From NCBI GenBank assembly GCA_035048495.1, contig CM068545.1:24028741-24092740 (forward strand): 64,000 bases of DNA, in the 5' to 3' direction. Under the pieces are notes generated by a model. The model was not told where the DNA came from and ran no database searches. It saw only the letters and a list, made by a program, of their open reading frames with translations. The DNA is from Euptelea pleiosperma (taxonomy: Eukaryota; Streptophyta; Magnoliopsida; Ranunculales; Eupteleaceae). Every line of letters begins with the position of its first letter. Position 1 is the first letter of the stretch. This document shows positions 1 to 11,819 of this stretch, in pieces. The translations under genes were made by a program, and so were the position numbers.

Positions 1-1164
1 GGGTAACAGCCCAAAATTCCCAAGTATGTTTTTAGATGGGAAATAATCCAAGTTACCCTACAAATATGCATCCCCAACTCAACAGATATATACACTAATA
101 ACATGCAAGACCAAAAACTTGATTATCACATATAAAATATTACGCATGAGGATTAAAATGATAAACCCTCAACATCAACATCCAAGATTTCTTATAAGAA
201 AAATCTCAGACATATGGATTGCAAAAATCTCAGTTCTTTTAAACACAACTGATGATAAGATGTGATTGCATTAAAACAGTCCAAGATGCCCAAATTACAA
301 ACTTTAAAATTGAAATGCAATCTTGTAAAATTGTCCCATAACACACGTCCAATACAAAATTTATATATAAGATTGAAAATTCATGATAAATCAGCAATAA
401 ACATAATTATGATGATTAAATCTGAACCACAAAAAACTCAAGAACATGCCAAAAGAGGTAGAAATTATGCACAGGATCAGCAACCAATAAAACAACTGTT
501 TTAACCAAAAATAGGTTAATAATATGGATAAGAGAAATTCAGTTGTCTGAATTTTCCAGCAAATAGGGTTTATCAAAATTGAAACGAGCCCTCAAATAAA
601 CAATTATGGGCATTAAATTCATCTTCTATATAGCTGGAACTGCTCTTATACGATATGTTGGCTCAAATTACATCAAAATCATAATTATACAAAGTAAAAT
701 AGGATCTCCAATTCAAGATAAAATGAATTTACACTTAAACCATGTCTAATTATAATCAAAACTTAGAAAAACCATACCTGTAGCCATTAGAGATTAACCC
801 TTATGCTGTGTGATCTGTAACAGTAAAGAAAACAGATTAAAATCTTATAGGGATGGGACTGGCTTGTTCCACAGTCAGTGGGAGTAAGAGGAGGGACCGA
901 ACCCTAGATTATGTTTGAATTCATTAGCCTACCCATCAAAGCTTAGAGATTTTGCCTACACTTTCAAAATATCACAGCCATGCCACTTCTGTGAAATGAC
1001 CAAAATAGGCATCTGAATTAGATTATCGCCAATTGCCTCCTTTCCTTCACAAAAAAGATTGTTGTTTAGGCTTTTAACATCTAATCTGGGTTTGAAGAAA
1101 ACTATAAAAATGTGCTTAATGTAAGACCACAACCAACATAGGTAAGCGATGCACTTTGTTGTAA
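1..1164. other. AT-rich noncoding stretch
   Basis: No open frame resembles a known protein, and no long repeat partner was found elsewhere in the window. On the - strand, positions 778-814 are bounded by an acceptor-like CTGTTACAG and a donor-like CAG/GTATGG, so a small noncoding exon is conceivable, but nothing else supports it. The stretch could be intron of the ABCC remnant at 2149-2283 (- strand), whose exon ends at a GTAAGT. That is inference only. Confidence 0.4.
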
Positions 1165-1925
1165 ATTAAATTAGTTTGCTTCACTGACGGGGGCTAATCA
1201 TTAAGCCAAAATGCTAAGTTAAAAAGAAGAAGTACAAACCTGAGATGTGTAGATTTGATATCTTCCAGGTATGGGTGTTAAAGTTTACGTTTGAGACCTT
1301 CCATTTCCTATTATCTTTCTTTGGTAGGTTAATATGTGTCGATAGATTTCTTACAATTGGTGGATGTGAAGCTCTACAAATGGGAGCCTAACTGAAGAAA
1401 TCCTCACCTCAAAGAACCCTATGTACCTTAGGAACTCATCTTCTTCTTCTTTTGGATCAAAACTGTACAAATGAGCTACAGAGAAGTTATGGGGCAAAGG
1501 GAGAAGTGGAGGGACCATTTTTGCTCACGGACGTCTGTGATGAAAAATCCTCACAGACCACCATACGTTTGACACATTAGCGACTGGTTGTTTCTAACTT
1601 AACCAAGTTTAAATGCAGATTTTTATTTTATTTTATTAAAAACATCTTTCAACGCACCAAACAAAAAAGTTGGGAGTCTGCCCTTGCTCAACGGTTTGAA
1701 TTGAACAAATATTCTGTGAAATGATTCTTTGTCTTCCTCTTCCCTTGCCAAACGAAAATGAACCCACCTTCTTTTGAGTTCGTTCTCGCCTCGCCATTGA
1801 AGCTCGGCTTCCTTGGACCGAATGACAACTATGAGATGGCAATGGTAACATTACTCTATCTCTCCTCCTCTCCTCTTATCTCTTTCCCCCTATTTAGTGT
1901 TCGTTTTGTTATTCCTCATGCTTGG
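1165..1925. repeat. Long repeat Y, copy 1
   Basis: This stretch matches 38860-39933 in the same orientation over most of its length. Shared blocks include the start (cattaagccaaaatgc), the middle (cctcaaagaaccctа-like block near 1412; gacacattag near 1569) and the end (cttcctcttcccttgcc near 1733). The copies differ by scattered substitutions, and copy 2 carries about 300 extra bases. Near 1843 copy 1 reads gcaatg/gtaac and copy 2 reads acaatg/gtaag, which looks like a splice donor after a short leader. Y may therefore be a duplicated promoter or leader rather than a transposon. No coding frame is conserved between the copies. Confidence 0.6.
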
Positions 1926-2148
1926 ACATGTGTTGTTTGGTGTTCCTCGAGAAATAATATTTTTTATTTTCCTTCAATTTCCTCTGGAAATATACAGAAA
2001 TGTGTTTTGTTTAACTTTCTTTTCAAAACCTTATGTTATTGTTCACATTATGTTCTGCCCCGTTGTTTTTATCTCCCCACGGTTGCATGTATCTTCATCC
2101 AAGAAAATGTGTGGATGCTAAGAAAATTGGCATTTAGAAGTGACTTAC

Positions 2149-2283
2149 ATGTTCACCACCACTACCCTTCCTTGATCCATCAACACTAGTACTACCATTT
2201 AAAAGAGGCAATTGAAGAAGGGTTTCTTCCCCCTCCTTGTAGAACAATCCTGCATAAAAGAACAGACCGATGAAAACCAAAAC
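2149..2283 (-). pseudogene. ABCC-type (MRP) transporter remnant, linker after TMD0
   Basis: Read on the - strand, this piece encodes a hydrophobic stretch followed by YKEGEETLLQLPLLNGSTS. That is the pattern of plant ABCC proteins, where the last helix of the N-terminal membrane domain (TMD0) leads into a linker with EGxxTLLxxPLLNG. ABCC proteins are ATP-driven exporters of glutathione conjugates and other organic anions, usually vacuolar. The piece is cut at about 2284 by the poly(A) tail of LINE D. The preceding part of the same protein lies at 13137-13667 on the same strand, with only about 15 residues missing between them. On its other side a GTAAGT (- strand, 2148-2143) could be a splice donor. 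Family assignment rests on recalled family pattern and was not checked by search. Confidence 0.55.
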
Positions 2284-2287
2284 AACA

Positions 2288-2640
2288 TTTTTTTTTTTAC
2301 AATTAGTAAGTATCATTAAAAAAGGGGACGAATCCCAAAAGAAGGCAGATCCCCCTCTCTATACAACTCGAGAGGAATCGCCTAAAAGATCATTCCATCT
2401 AAATACACTGGAGTCGAAAAACCCCCCCAGCAAACTCAGGGGATACAAAAGACCAATGAAATAGCAAGATTTTAACTTTCAAAATCATCTCTGGAATTGA
2501 GGCTTCCTTCCCTTAAAAAATCCTAGCATTCATTTCCTTCCAAATTGCCCACTTCAATGCAAATTGAAAGATTTGCCATAAGAATCGCCTTTTATCGGAA
2601 AATATGACCATCGAAGTACCAAGCACCATCTCTCCCACAT
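2288..2640 (-). mobile_element. LINE D, 3' end with poly(A) tail
   Basis: A run of 11 T on the + strand (2288-2298) is the poly(A) tail of a - strand LINE. Upstream, read on the - strand, the frame contains FALKWAIWKEMNARIF, the conserved end of plant L1 ORF2 after the zf-RVT domain. The piece ends at about 2640, where LINE A begins. The matching earlier part of the same domain resumes at 4746. LINE D is thus interrupted here by LINE A. Confidence 0.75.
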
Positions 2641-4745
2641 GTTTTGTTTTTGGATAAATGTAAGCTTTATTGAAGACAAAAGCAGAACATATAGCCTAAG
2701 CTAGGGAGTTCAAGGTGACCTACACTAGGCTAAGGCACAGAGACAAGAGGAAACAAAAAACACCTACTAACAACCCTCCCCATTACATAAGATATCCCAC
2801 CAGAACACAAAATCTTCAAAGAATAACCCCCTACATTCCACAAACACCTTTGACCATAAGTACATCAGCCCCTTAATATTGAGGATTATGCCTCTCAAAT
2901 CTGCATGTTTGCCTTAAAAATAGTCTATGATTTCTCTCCTTCCAGATGCCCTAGGTGATCGCTAGGGGAAGCATCCTCCAAAGAATGTTTCCTTTGGAAG
3001 AAAAAGCTTGGGACTTTCAGTTGAGAAGGAGAGTCAGAAGGGTTGCCGGCATCACCCAATACATACCAAACTCTAAGAGGAATGAGGCCCAGATCTCCCT
3101 GGCCACCTCACAGTGAAGAAGAAGGTGATCCACTGATTCCCCACTATGTTTACACATCCAGCAAAAATCTACCAAGATGAACCCTCTGGATCTCAGATTA
3201 TTCATTGTTAAAATCTTGCCTAGGGAGGCCTCACACGCAAAGAACGCCACCTTAGTAGGAATCTTGGAGCTCCAAATTTGAGCCACAGGAAAGGGAAATC
3301 CTTCTGTACTTTGTAACACCTCATAAAAAGATCGGACGGAGAACGTTCCTCCCTTAGTCCAGATCCAAATGCGCCTATCAGGGATCAACACCCTGAGATG
3401 GATATCTTGTATCCGGGAGAGAAGTCTAGTTATGAGGTTCAATTTCCCAATCATTGAGGTGTCTTTTGAAAACCCAAGTTCCACCCCTCACCCTCCCCTT
3501 CTAACTGAGTGCAGTCTTGGATAGACCATTTTTCCTCTCGGATATGGAATATAACTCTAGAAAATCCACCTGGAAAGACCTGTCTCCACATTAGATATCC
3601 TCCCAAAATTTGATTTTGCTTCTAGAACCCACCTCAAACCGAATCCCTCTAACTAAGTCTCCCATGACTTTTAATATCCCTCTCCCAAAACTACAGCCAT
3701 ACAGGCTCCTGACTTCTTGGCTCTCCCATCCAAATAAAGAAACCCCATATTTGCTAGCGGTGATCTGTCTCCAAGGGCTAGAAATTTCCTCCCCAAACCT
3801 CCAAGAAATTTACCCAACACAGCTTGGCTCATAACTTTGAGATGTTTAATACCCAGTCCCCCTTTGTCTTTGGCCTTACACACTTTATTCCACCCAACAA
3901 AGTGTATCTTATGATCCTCCATGCCCCCCCTCCATAAGAACTCCCTAATGAGCTTTTCCAAGGCAAGCGTCACGCTTCTAGGAATCTGGAATAGAGGCAT
4001 ATTATAAATGGGTAGGTTGGACAAGGTGTTATTAATCAAGACCAACCTACCTCCTTTGGATAGATATTTAGACTTCCACGTTGCAAAAGCCTCTTCCCAA
4101 AGCATTGAACCACTGGATTCCATAAGGACTTGGATTTGTAAGTAGCCCCAAGAGGAAGCCCCAAATAGGTGGTTGGAGAACTCTCAATACGGCAATTCAG
4201 AATGCTCGCCAAGTCCGATATGTTCTCTACCTCTCCCACACTCCATACAATTTACTCTTAGCAAGATTCATCCGAAGGCTCGAGACTGCTTCGAAGCAAC
4301 ATAGAAGGCCTCTCAGGAATCTGACCTGGGAGGCATCTGGCCCAAGGAAAATAAGTGTCATCAGTGAACTGAAGATGAGAGATGTCAGGGCTTCCAGTTG
4401 CTAACCCTTCAAATTCACCTAAACTCACCGCTTTAGGACCATTCTGCGCAAAGCTTCAGCAACTATAATGAACAAAAATGGAGATAGGGGATCGCCTTGT
4501 CTCAACCCTCTTGAGCTCTTAAAGTAACCTGTTGGGGACCCATTAACTAAGAGAACGATGCTGAGGAGATGCATTTCCAGATCCACCTTTTCTATGTGTT
4601 CCAAAACCCAACCTGTCAAGCATGTAATCCAGAAATCCCCAGTTAACATAGCCGTAAGCCTTCTCCATGCCAATCTTACAAACAATCCCAGGGGTCCTGC
4701 ATTTGATTATGGAATCAATGCATTCATTAGGTAAAACTAACACCA
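2641..4745 (-). mobile_element. LINE A, 5'-truncated L1-type retrotransposon nested in LINE D
   Basis: On the - strand this element begins inside reverse transcriptase ([10 protein letters not shown] near 4720) and runs through the RT palm and thumb (TYLGLPLGATY near 4150) and the zf-RVT domain (3017-3484; CWMCK, SVDHLLLHC). It ends in a 3' UTR near 2641 with an A-rich tail. The RT motif normally FADD reads FTDD near 4370. Several frameshifts and a missing stretch near 3500-3670 show it is dead. Its 3' part closely resembles LINE C (GLMYLWSK against GLMFLWSK), so both are one family. It splits LINE D's zf-RVT domain; no clear target duplication was found. Confidence 0.8.
3017..4745 (-). pseudogene. 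LINE A ORF2 remnant (RT to zf-RVT)
   Basis: The open pieces on the - strand, in order, are 4746-4543 (RT fingers, [16 protein letters not shown]), 4685-4425 ([16 protein letters not shown]), 4239-4036 and 4123-3671 (RT thumb, SKGGRLVLINN), and 3484-3017 (zf-RVT). The reading frame changes at least three times, so no functional enzyme can be made. In intact family members this protein reverse-transcribes the element's RNA at a nicked target. The endonuclease domain is absent because of the 5' truncation. Confidence 0.75.
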
Positions 4746-5110
4746 AAGAGAGAAAAGAATATCTGCCACACCTCGTAGGAAAAACTACAATGAATCAAAA
4801 CATGATCCACAGATTTAGCTGTGGCCTTACGTAAAGCACACCTATTGGGTATCATCATTCCCTTCTTAATAAGGTGGTCTATCGTCTAGATTTTATCAAG
4901 ACTAATAGTCCAAGTGAAAACGTCACCTTGGATGGAATGGGGGCTTTCCATATCCAAGGTACAGGTGGGAACTCGTCCTTGTTGAGCACATTTCTCGTAG
5001 AAGGATTTAACAGAAAAAATGCCCTTAGAGTCCCATTTCCAAACTCTTTTATCCTCCTCTATAGAAACAATCGGAATATCACCTACTCGATGAAAGAAAG
5101 AAGCAACAAC
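4746..5110 (-). mobile_element. LINE D, internal piece (start of zf-RVT domain)
   Basis: Translated on the - strand, the stretch shows DKRVWKWDSKGIFSVKSFYE and then, after one stop codon, SVDHVLIHCSFSYEVWQIF. These are the two halves of the zf-RVT domain at the end of plant L1 ORF2. The next expected residues of the domain are found at 2640 downward, on the far side of LINE A. The upstream part of the ORF lies beyond the LTR at ~5128-6455. One internal stop (near 4890) marks it as inactive. Confidence 0.7.
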
Positions 5111-5127
5111 TGAAATTCCCTTGGTAT

Positions 5128-6455
5128 TACTATAAACGTCCTAGAGGGGGGTGAATAGGACAATATTGAATCCTTTAAAAATTATGCTGATTAAGGTTAG
5201 ATTCGATAACTCAATATCCAATCACATAAGCATTCACTCATAAACAGATAATCAGATGAGCAGAATAGAGAGAGAATATGGACAATGAGAACACGCCACA
5301 ACACAGAGTGTTATAGTGGTTCGGTGTTCGCACACCTACATCCACTGTTACATGCTCAATCGAGCTCAATCCGACTATTCAATCAAGCAATACATTTTAA
5401 CAATTGAATAACCAATGGCTAGCAATATCACTAACCTAGACACGAGAGATCAAAATCTCTCACATTTATTTACGCTATAGGCGAGCAATCTACCGCCTAG
5501 TTCTGCTCTAGGTCAAGCCGAGTCAAGATGGGTCTCAACTCTTGGGGGAACTTTCCCACACGGTTCCAAGTGAGTAAAGACTCACTAGAACTCAATCAGG
5601 GTTTAGAGAATCAATTACCTCATTGAGGTTCAAAACAAATAGAGTTACCTCTCGAGATGCCGAGACAAAAATCCGCAGAGCTTAGATTAAAGCTCCTCAC
5701 AAAGCGGTGCAAATCCGATTGATGATTGATTTCCGTTAAGCACATACGTTCATCAAACGCGTAGAAATCACAAGTAACCGCACCCACCAAATTTCCGTCA
5801 ATGAATCTTCTTAAGAGTAATGATGCATGGAGATTTGATCTCAAACAAGTAGGCTCTCAAGTCTAGGGTTTTTGCTCAAAGTAGCTCAAGAATGCTCTCA
5901 AAATTCGTACCCTAAAAGGCCAAAAGTCGAGCCTAAATAGAGCAAAAACGAGGTCCTTCAACGGGCAGATTTTCCCAAAATGGAAAGAGCGGGGGTGACT
6001 CAACATAGTGCGGTCGCTCGAGGTAGTGAGCGGGGGCGACCCAAGAAAGAAGGGACGCCCTAGCTATTCTCAGACAGCGTGCTGAAAAGAGCGGGCGACC
6101 CAAGAAAGAGTGGTCGACCGAGGTCACCTCGGTTGCCCCAAGAGTTGCGAGCGCCCTAGCTCACAGAAAAACCTACTAAAACCCTGACAAGACCCTAACC
6201 AAACCAAATGCATACCCAGAGGAGTTATCATACCCACGAACCTTCCAAACACCAGTAAAGTGAGATCATGAAAGGCGACTGATCGTTTCCCGGAAGATTG
6301 TTGCAGTAGACTGAGTGTTGTGAAGCTAGAGTCTCTTCGTTATGTCGACCGACATTCTTCATGATGGGTTGAATGGAGCTTCTCACATTAATGTTATCAA
6401 TGTACAAGTAAATGTCATTTTTGTCATGGAATCTGACAATTATAAATATGGGTTT
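5128..6455 (-). mobile_element. Solo LTR-like insertion in LINE D
   Basis: This noncoding block interrupts the LINE D reading frame (FRRDIYD near 6480 on one side, the zf-RVT start near 5100 on the other). It begins on the + strand with cctagaggggggtgaatagg, whose complement commonly lies near the 3' end of plant copia/Sirevirus LTRs. A related block occurs near 31310 in the Sirevirus-like element. It contains repeated GCGACC/GGTCGC modules between 5990 and 6160. No gag or pol frame is seen, so a solo LTR is the best reading. Exact ends and the target duplication were not resolved. Confidence 0.5.
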
Positions 6456-9400
6456 TTCAAGAGCTTCTAATTCCTAGTCGTAGATGTCTCTACGGAAGCC
6501 AAAACTCTATGCAGCTATACCATCACGAGTCACAACGCACTCTGCAACTATGAGCCCTTTCCGGTCTAAAAGATTGTACAGAGTGGGGAATGAGATTTTG
6601 AGTGGCTCTTTTCCACACCACGGATCCTCCCAGAAACAAACTTTATCCCCCCTCCCCACCTTATAGGTAATACCCCAACCAAATTGTTCTCAGATACTAG
6701 ATATACCTCTCCACATACTGACTCCAAAGAGGAAGTTACCGTATGGGTCTCCCAACCATATTGACTAGCACCAAATTTGTCGCCTATCACTTTTCCCCAG
6801 CGACTTCTCTTCCTCCCCAAGTATCCACAACCATTTGCCAAGGAGAGCTCTGTTCATATCTCTGAGAGGACGGAAGCCAATTCCACCCCCATCTTTAGGC
6901 CTACAAATTTTACGCAACTCTACCAAATGAAACTTGCGGGATTCCCCCTTCCCATTCCACAAGAAATCTCGCATAAACTTCTCCATACAGTTGGCTACAC
7001 TAGCTGGCAGTGAAAACAAGGATAGAAAATGGATTGGAAGGCTAGATAAAGTACTCTTAATCAGAGTGATCTTACCTCCTTTAGAGAGATACCTCTTTTT
7101 CCAACTAGTTAGTCTTCTGCCAAATCGCTTCAAGAAAGGCGCCCAAATAGCTTTTTCTTTATACCTAGCACCCAAAGGCAAGCCGAGATAAGTGGTAGGC
7201 AAAAGCCCTATCTTACAACCCAAACACAACGACATACCCCTCAAATCTGGAATTTCACCAATACGAAAGATCTCTTTCTTAGAAAGGTTGACCCGAAGAC
7301 CCGAAACTGCCTCAAAGCATCTCAAGATACACCTTAGGTATTTAAGCTGAAGGGGGAAGCTTCTAAAAAGAAAACCGTCATCAGCAAATTGGAGATGGGA
7401 TATTTTAGGTCCTTTCACAAAACCGCCTTCTATAGCTCTGCTTGTCATCCTACTTAAAGCTTCCACAACCACTACAAAGAGAAATCGAGATAGATGGTCT
7501 CCCTGCCTCAACCCCCTAGAGCTATTGAAGTACCTTGTCGGAGATCTATTAACCAAAATAGAAAAGAAAGCTGATGACATGCATGCTTTAACCCACCCCC
7601 TCTATCTCTCACCAAAACCCATCTTATGCATCACATGATCCAAGAAGTTCCAACAAACATGGTCGTATGCTTTCTCCATATCTATTTTGCACAGAATACC
7701 TGTCTTACCGTCTTTGATTCTGGAATCAATGCATTCGTTAGCGATCAAAACCCCATCCAAAATCTGTCTTCCTTGTACAAGAGCTCCTTGGACTGGGGAG
7801 ATGATCTTGCCCAACACATCTTTCATCCAGCATCAGCACCTTAGAAATAATCGTGTAAGTGCTACCAACTAGGCTAATGGGGCGATAATCCTTCAAAGAG
7901 ACCGCCCCTTCTTGGGAATAAGAGTAAGAAAAGTGTTGTTGGTGTACCGATCGAGGAAAGCCTCCTCCTCGAACTCTTGGAACCACTCGCATGAAGTCTC
8001 TCTTGATAATGCTCTAGTACTTCTTGTAAAAGGCCAAAGTAAAGTTGTCTGGGCCCGGGGCCCAATCTCCACTAAGATTATGGATAGCAACTACAACTTC
8101 TTCCTCCACCATAGGTCTTTCTAATCTCTCCTTTGGTCTTGATAGAGGCAATCGAAATGCAAACCATCCATTGTAGGCCGAACACACTGAGGCTTGTGTA
8201 TAGACTAGTATAGAACTACACAATATTATTTCTAATGGCTTCCTCCTCCACCACTACTTCCTCCCCAACTTGCAGACTAGAGATGCTATTTGCTCTCCTT
8301 CTGGCATTAGTTATCTGATGGAAGAGCTTAGTATTACTATTACCTTCCTTCAACCACTTCACCCTAGATTTTTGGCACCAACTAATTTCTTCCAAGCGAG
8401 CCCATTTGAGGTACTCTCTCTTGGCTTCGATTTTCCTTTTACTTTCCTCAGATAACTCGCATATCTCCTCTTTCTTGTCAAGAGCCTCGATCTCCTCTGT
8501 AAGTGCCTCCATCTTCTTGTCTACTACCCTTCCAAAAACTTTCATATTCCACTCTTTAAGACGACCTTTCAAAACTTTCAATTTTCTTCTGAATACATAT
8601 TCCACTCTTTAAGACGACCTTTCAAAGCTTTCAATTTGCTTTTGAATACATATCTCGCATTTCCTTCAAAGCGGAAGGATTCCCTCCAAACTAATAAAAT
8701 TGGGATCTTGCAACCACATATTCTCGAATCTGAAGGAGCCGCTTTTATGGAGATACTTCCACAGCCAAGCATAACTGGATTATGATCCGACACCGGTTTA
8801 AGAAGAATTGCTTGGGACATATCCGTACACAGTGTGGACCAACAATTAGAGATAAGGAATCTATCCAGTCGAGACATCGAAAGCCACTCTTGATTGTTGT
8901 ACCTAGCGAAATTTCCTCCTTTAAAAGGTAAATCCACTAGACAGTGCCTCTCCACCAACTCTTCAAACTTCTTCATACTTCTAGAAATCGAACTACCCCC
9001 TTTCTTCTCGTAGGAAAATATGATAAAATTAAATCATCCCAACACACCATGGTAAAGCCCACTTCCCTCTTATAGAATCCAATTTAGCCCAAAAAGCCGA
9101 TCTAAGATTAGCTCTAGAAGGCCCCAAACACACCAGTCATCACCCATTTCTGATGATCAGCTACCATTCTACAGACGACTGAAACTGAAAATTCATCGAC
9201 ATAAGAATCCTCTACACAGACTATATAAGGATTCCAGATCATCAGGAGACCTCTAGCTGCCCCCTTCGCAAGCAAGGAGAGCCATTCAAACTCTTTATTG
9301 CCCAAATCTCTTTCACCACCTTATCTCCCATGACTTCCATTTTAGTTTCCTGGAGGATCACAATGTCCACTTTCCATTTAAGAATGGATCTCTTGCATGC

Positions 9401-9466
9401 CACCCTTCTTCTCCCCCCTCCCAACCCTCTCACATTCCTCGTCAGAATGTTTATGTTTATACCCAT
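6456..9466 (-). pseudogene. LINE D ORF2 remnant (endonuclease-reverse transcriptase)
   Basis: The start (9466) encodes an apurinic-type endonuclease N-terminus: NVRGLGGGRRR followed by IVILQETKME. The active-site SDHNPVMLGCG lies near 8790. The RT domain follows, with [19 protein letters not shown] near 7660, [16 protein letters not shown] near 7520, catalytic FADD near 7385 and TYLGLPLGARY near 7190. After RT comes FWEDPWCGKEPL near 6620. Frameshifts occur near 8000, 8600, 9100 and 6790, and one is caused by a 53-bp tandem duplication at 8543-8648. In active relatives this enzyme nicks the target and copies the LINE RNA. This copy cannot. Confidence 0.8.
8543..8648. repeat. 53-bp tandem duplication inside LINE D ORF2
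   Basis: The block starting catattccactctttaaga at 8543 repeats at 8596 with only a few differences. A 53-bp unit shifts the reading frame, so each copy encodes the same KLKxLKGRLKEWN peptide but in different frames. Confidence 0.85.
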
Positions 9467-9575
9467 AAAATCAATTACCCGCTCTTTTCCTCTTCCTTCT
9501 ACTCCCCCTTCCCCCTATCCTTGTTGTCAAGAATCTGGATTTAGACATATTGTTTATCTCCCTGGACAGCTTAAT

Positions 9576-11303
9576 CTACCGTCTTATAGGACTAACAAAA
9601 CTGCACTTTGTTGTCCACAACTTCAATAAGTCCCTTGCTTGATTTATCCAAACCATCTGCTTGCTGCTCCCCAACATCCAAAACTGGCTCCTCTGCAAGA
9701 CTAGACGCCGAACGTGTTTTGGATGTTGCACATTACTAGCTTCCTTAACCTGGTCTGTCTCCTGACCTCCAACACTTTGCAACTCATCTGAGACCATTTG
9801 TAGGGCTGGCACTTAGCCAATATTTGGATCTTGGTCTAGTCTATCCTTCTTTATAGCCTGAAAAAGCTCCAAGACCTCCTTTTCATGCCGTGGTACGATA
9901 GACCTAAGAAAGTCCCAAAGCCCATCACCTTGTCTAGCACCCACCTTGAAACCCCATTCCTTTGTAGTTTGTACAAATGCTTCCTCATGTAATTGCATCT
10001 CTACTGATAGAGGATCATCAAAACAAACCATAGCTCTTTGCGATATGTCGATATGCTCGAAGTTCGGACCCTCTATCAACTCATTACAATTCTGAATCTG
10101 CTCCTCCACCTTCCCACTACCAACCAATTGGGGGATATGACGACTAGAGGTAGGGGAAGAAATAAGATCGGAACAAGGTAGGACCTCTGGGCAGATCGAA
10201 TCCCTCACCTGAGTCTCATTTTCCACTGGTGGAATGGCTTGAGTGGGTAGCTGCGAGGAGAAGTCGTCAGGTTTGTCACGTTTGCAAGGGCTAATGCCAG
10301 ATTTCACACCTCCGTCCTCCACCGGCTGCTCCTTCGGAAGCTCTTCACGACCATCAACTAACTCCTCCATTATAGCAGAATACTTAGACTTCGACATCCC
10401 TTTGTTAACCACCCTTGAACATTCCCCTATAAGTAAATTGGGTTTATGACTTGGAATAAAACATGTGGAATCGGAGGAGATGCTACATGCTCCATCAACA
10501 ACTTTAAGCACACCTTTTCCCTTACCCAAATAACCGTCTGAGTTGGGTCTATTCACCCCATCCATTCGACGGTCCACTTTTTCCTTGATTAAAATGCCTT
10601 TCTCATTCCTGATACAGTGGTTCTTATTGTACAAAAGTGCAAGCCGATAAGAATGTGCCACACCATTCTCTCGAAAGTTTCCTCTTTTTCAAACCAAAAG
10701 CCAAGGTAGCACTCTGATGTCTACCACCTGTACCAAAGTTAGTACGCCCTCCCTTCACAAAACCCGACCACCCCTTCTTTTGAACTTGATCATCCCATCT
10801 CCCCATCTGACGAAGATCATCCTCCTTAGCCCTGCTCGGATATCCCTCTCGTAGTTCACTGCGATACACTGTATCTACTCTTCTAAACCGCCTCAAGCCT
10901 CCCCGTACATATGGTCGTTGCCTAATTCGATCAGGTGACATGTGTCCTTGTCCATTGCGACTACACCACCTGTCGACCTGCTTGACTGATTGGTCCCTAT
11001 GTGGATAATCGGGAACCTTCCAAGACCTTCCCGTTTCTACCAAACTTCCCCTCATAAGGTCCATCTCAGCATCGACCACCCAAACATGTTGGAGAGGAAA
11101 ACCTCCTCTCTCCACAAGGCCTTTTTAGGGTTTTTGGTCGTGTTGAAACGTATCGACACAGATACGTGACAACATGGACACAAACGTATCGACACAGATA
11201 CGTGAGTCAACATGGACATACACGGGAATGGACACGTACGGACGTGTCTTGATTCATAGATCTTGATCTTCCTAACCGATTTTCGTAAACCAACCTCCTT
11301 CAA
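9576..11303 (-). pseudogene. LINE D ORF1-like remnant
   Basis: Upstream of the endonuclease, three - strand pieces (11303-11052, 11115-10624, 10661-9813) appear to be one former protein broken by frameshifts. It may start at MKEVGLRKSVRKIKIYES (11303). The downstream part is hydrophilic (residues such as KVGARQGDGLWDFLRSIVP near 9940) with no CCHC knuckle that I can see. By position it should be the LINE's ORF1 RNA-binding protein, but the sequence alone does not prove it. A GACAC-rich block interrupts it at 11123-11262. Positions 9576-9812 continue in another frame. Confidence 0.45.
11123..11262. repeat. GACAC-rich block with duplicated palindrome
   Basis: The palindromic unit acgtatcgacacagatacgt occurs at 11150 and again about 37 bases later. 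The block starts with ttttagggttttt and ends with acgtacggacgtgtct. Both features are shared with the internal part of the GACAC element at 57569-57939, so it is probably a diverged relative inserted in the LINE D ORF1. Confidence 0.6.
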
Positions 11304-11590
11304 CCAGATCTACAAAAACCCTAAGCAAACAAGCCCCGAATCAAGATCAAACTCAACAAAACCCTAGAATCTGAACGAATCAAGGAAAGAACCCAAGAAA
11401 GAAGATAAAAGAGAAGCGTAGATCTGAGATCTGACCTGAGATTTGTGAAATCTCCGAGTTTGATTCACAGATCTTGATCTTCCGATCACTAGTTCAATCT
11501 TTGTTATAGAGGAAGAAGTGAGAGAGAGAGAGGGAGAGAGATGGGAGGAAGCTAGAGTTTTTTCTCTTTATTTTTTAGGTTTTTTAATCT

Positions 11591-11819
11591 TTTTCCTTTT
11601 AAACGGGCCGCCTTTGTGGTGTTGGACATTTTGTCCATTTTCTTCCAAAAATACCCATGTTTTGCTTCTTTGTCTTAATTTTTTTTTTACTTCTAAGGGC
11701 CTTTTGGTCATCATATCACTTTTACATTTCAACTCACTGAAACACATTAAATGCGTTCACGTGAACTCCTTCAATGAGGAAACGTTTGATGGTTGACTTC
11801 CATCATCAACGTTGATGAC
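11591..11819. other. Junction of LINE D leader and repeats
   Basis: AT-rich sequence between the probable LINE D leader and the first Z module. No gene or recognisable element is seen. Confidence 0.3.

Larger units (their letters stand above)
6456..11590 (-). mobile_element. LINE D, main body (5' part through RT)
   Basis: On the - strand this is the larger part of an old L1-type LINE: a 5' leader (~11590-11304), ORF1-like remnants (11303-9576) and ORF2 with endonuclease and RT (9466-6456). The element continues at 5110-4746 and 2640-2288 after removing two later insertions. All ORFs are broken. The 5' end is not sharply defined; the GA-rich microsatellite at 11518-11540 probably lies in its leader. 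It separates the two ABCC remnants. Confidence 0.75.
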
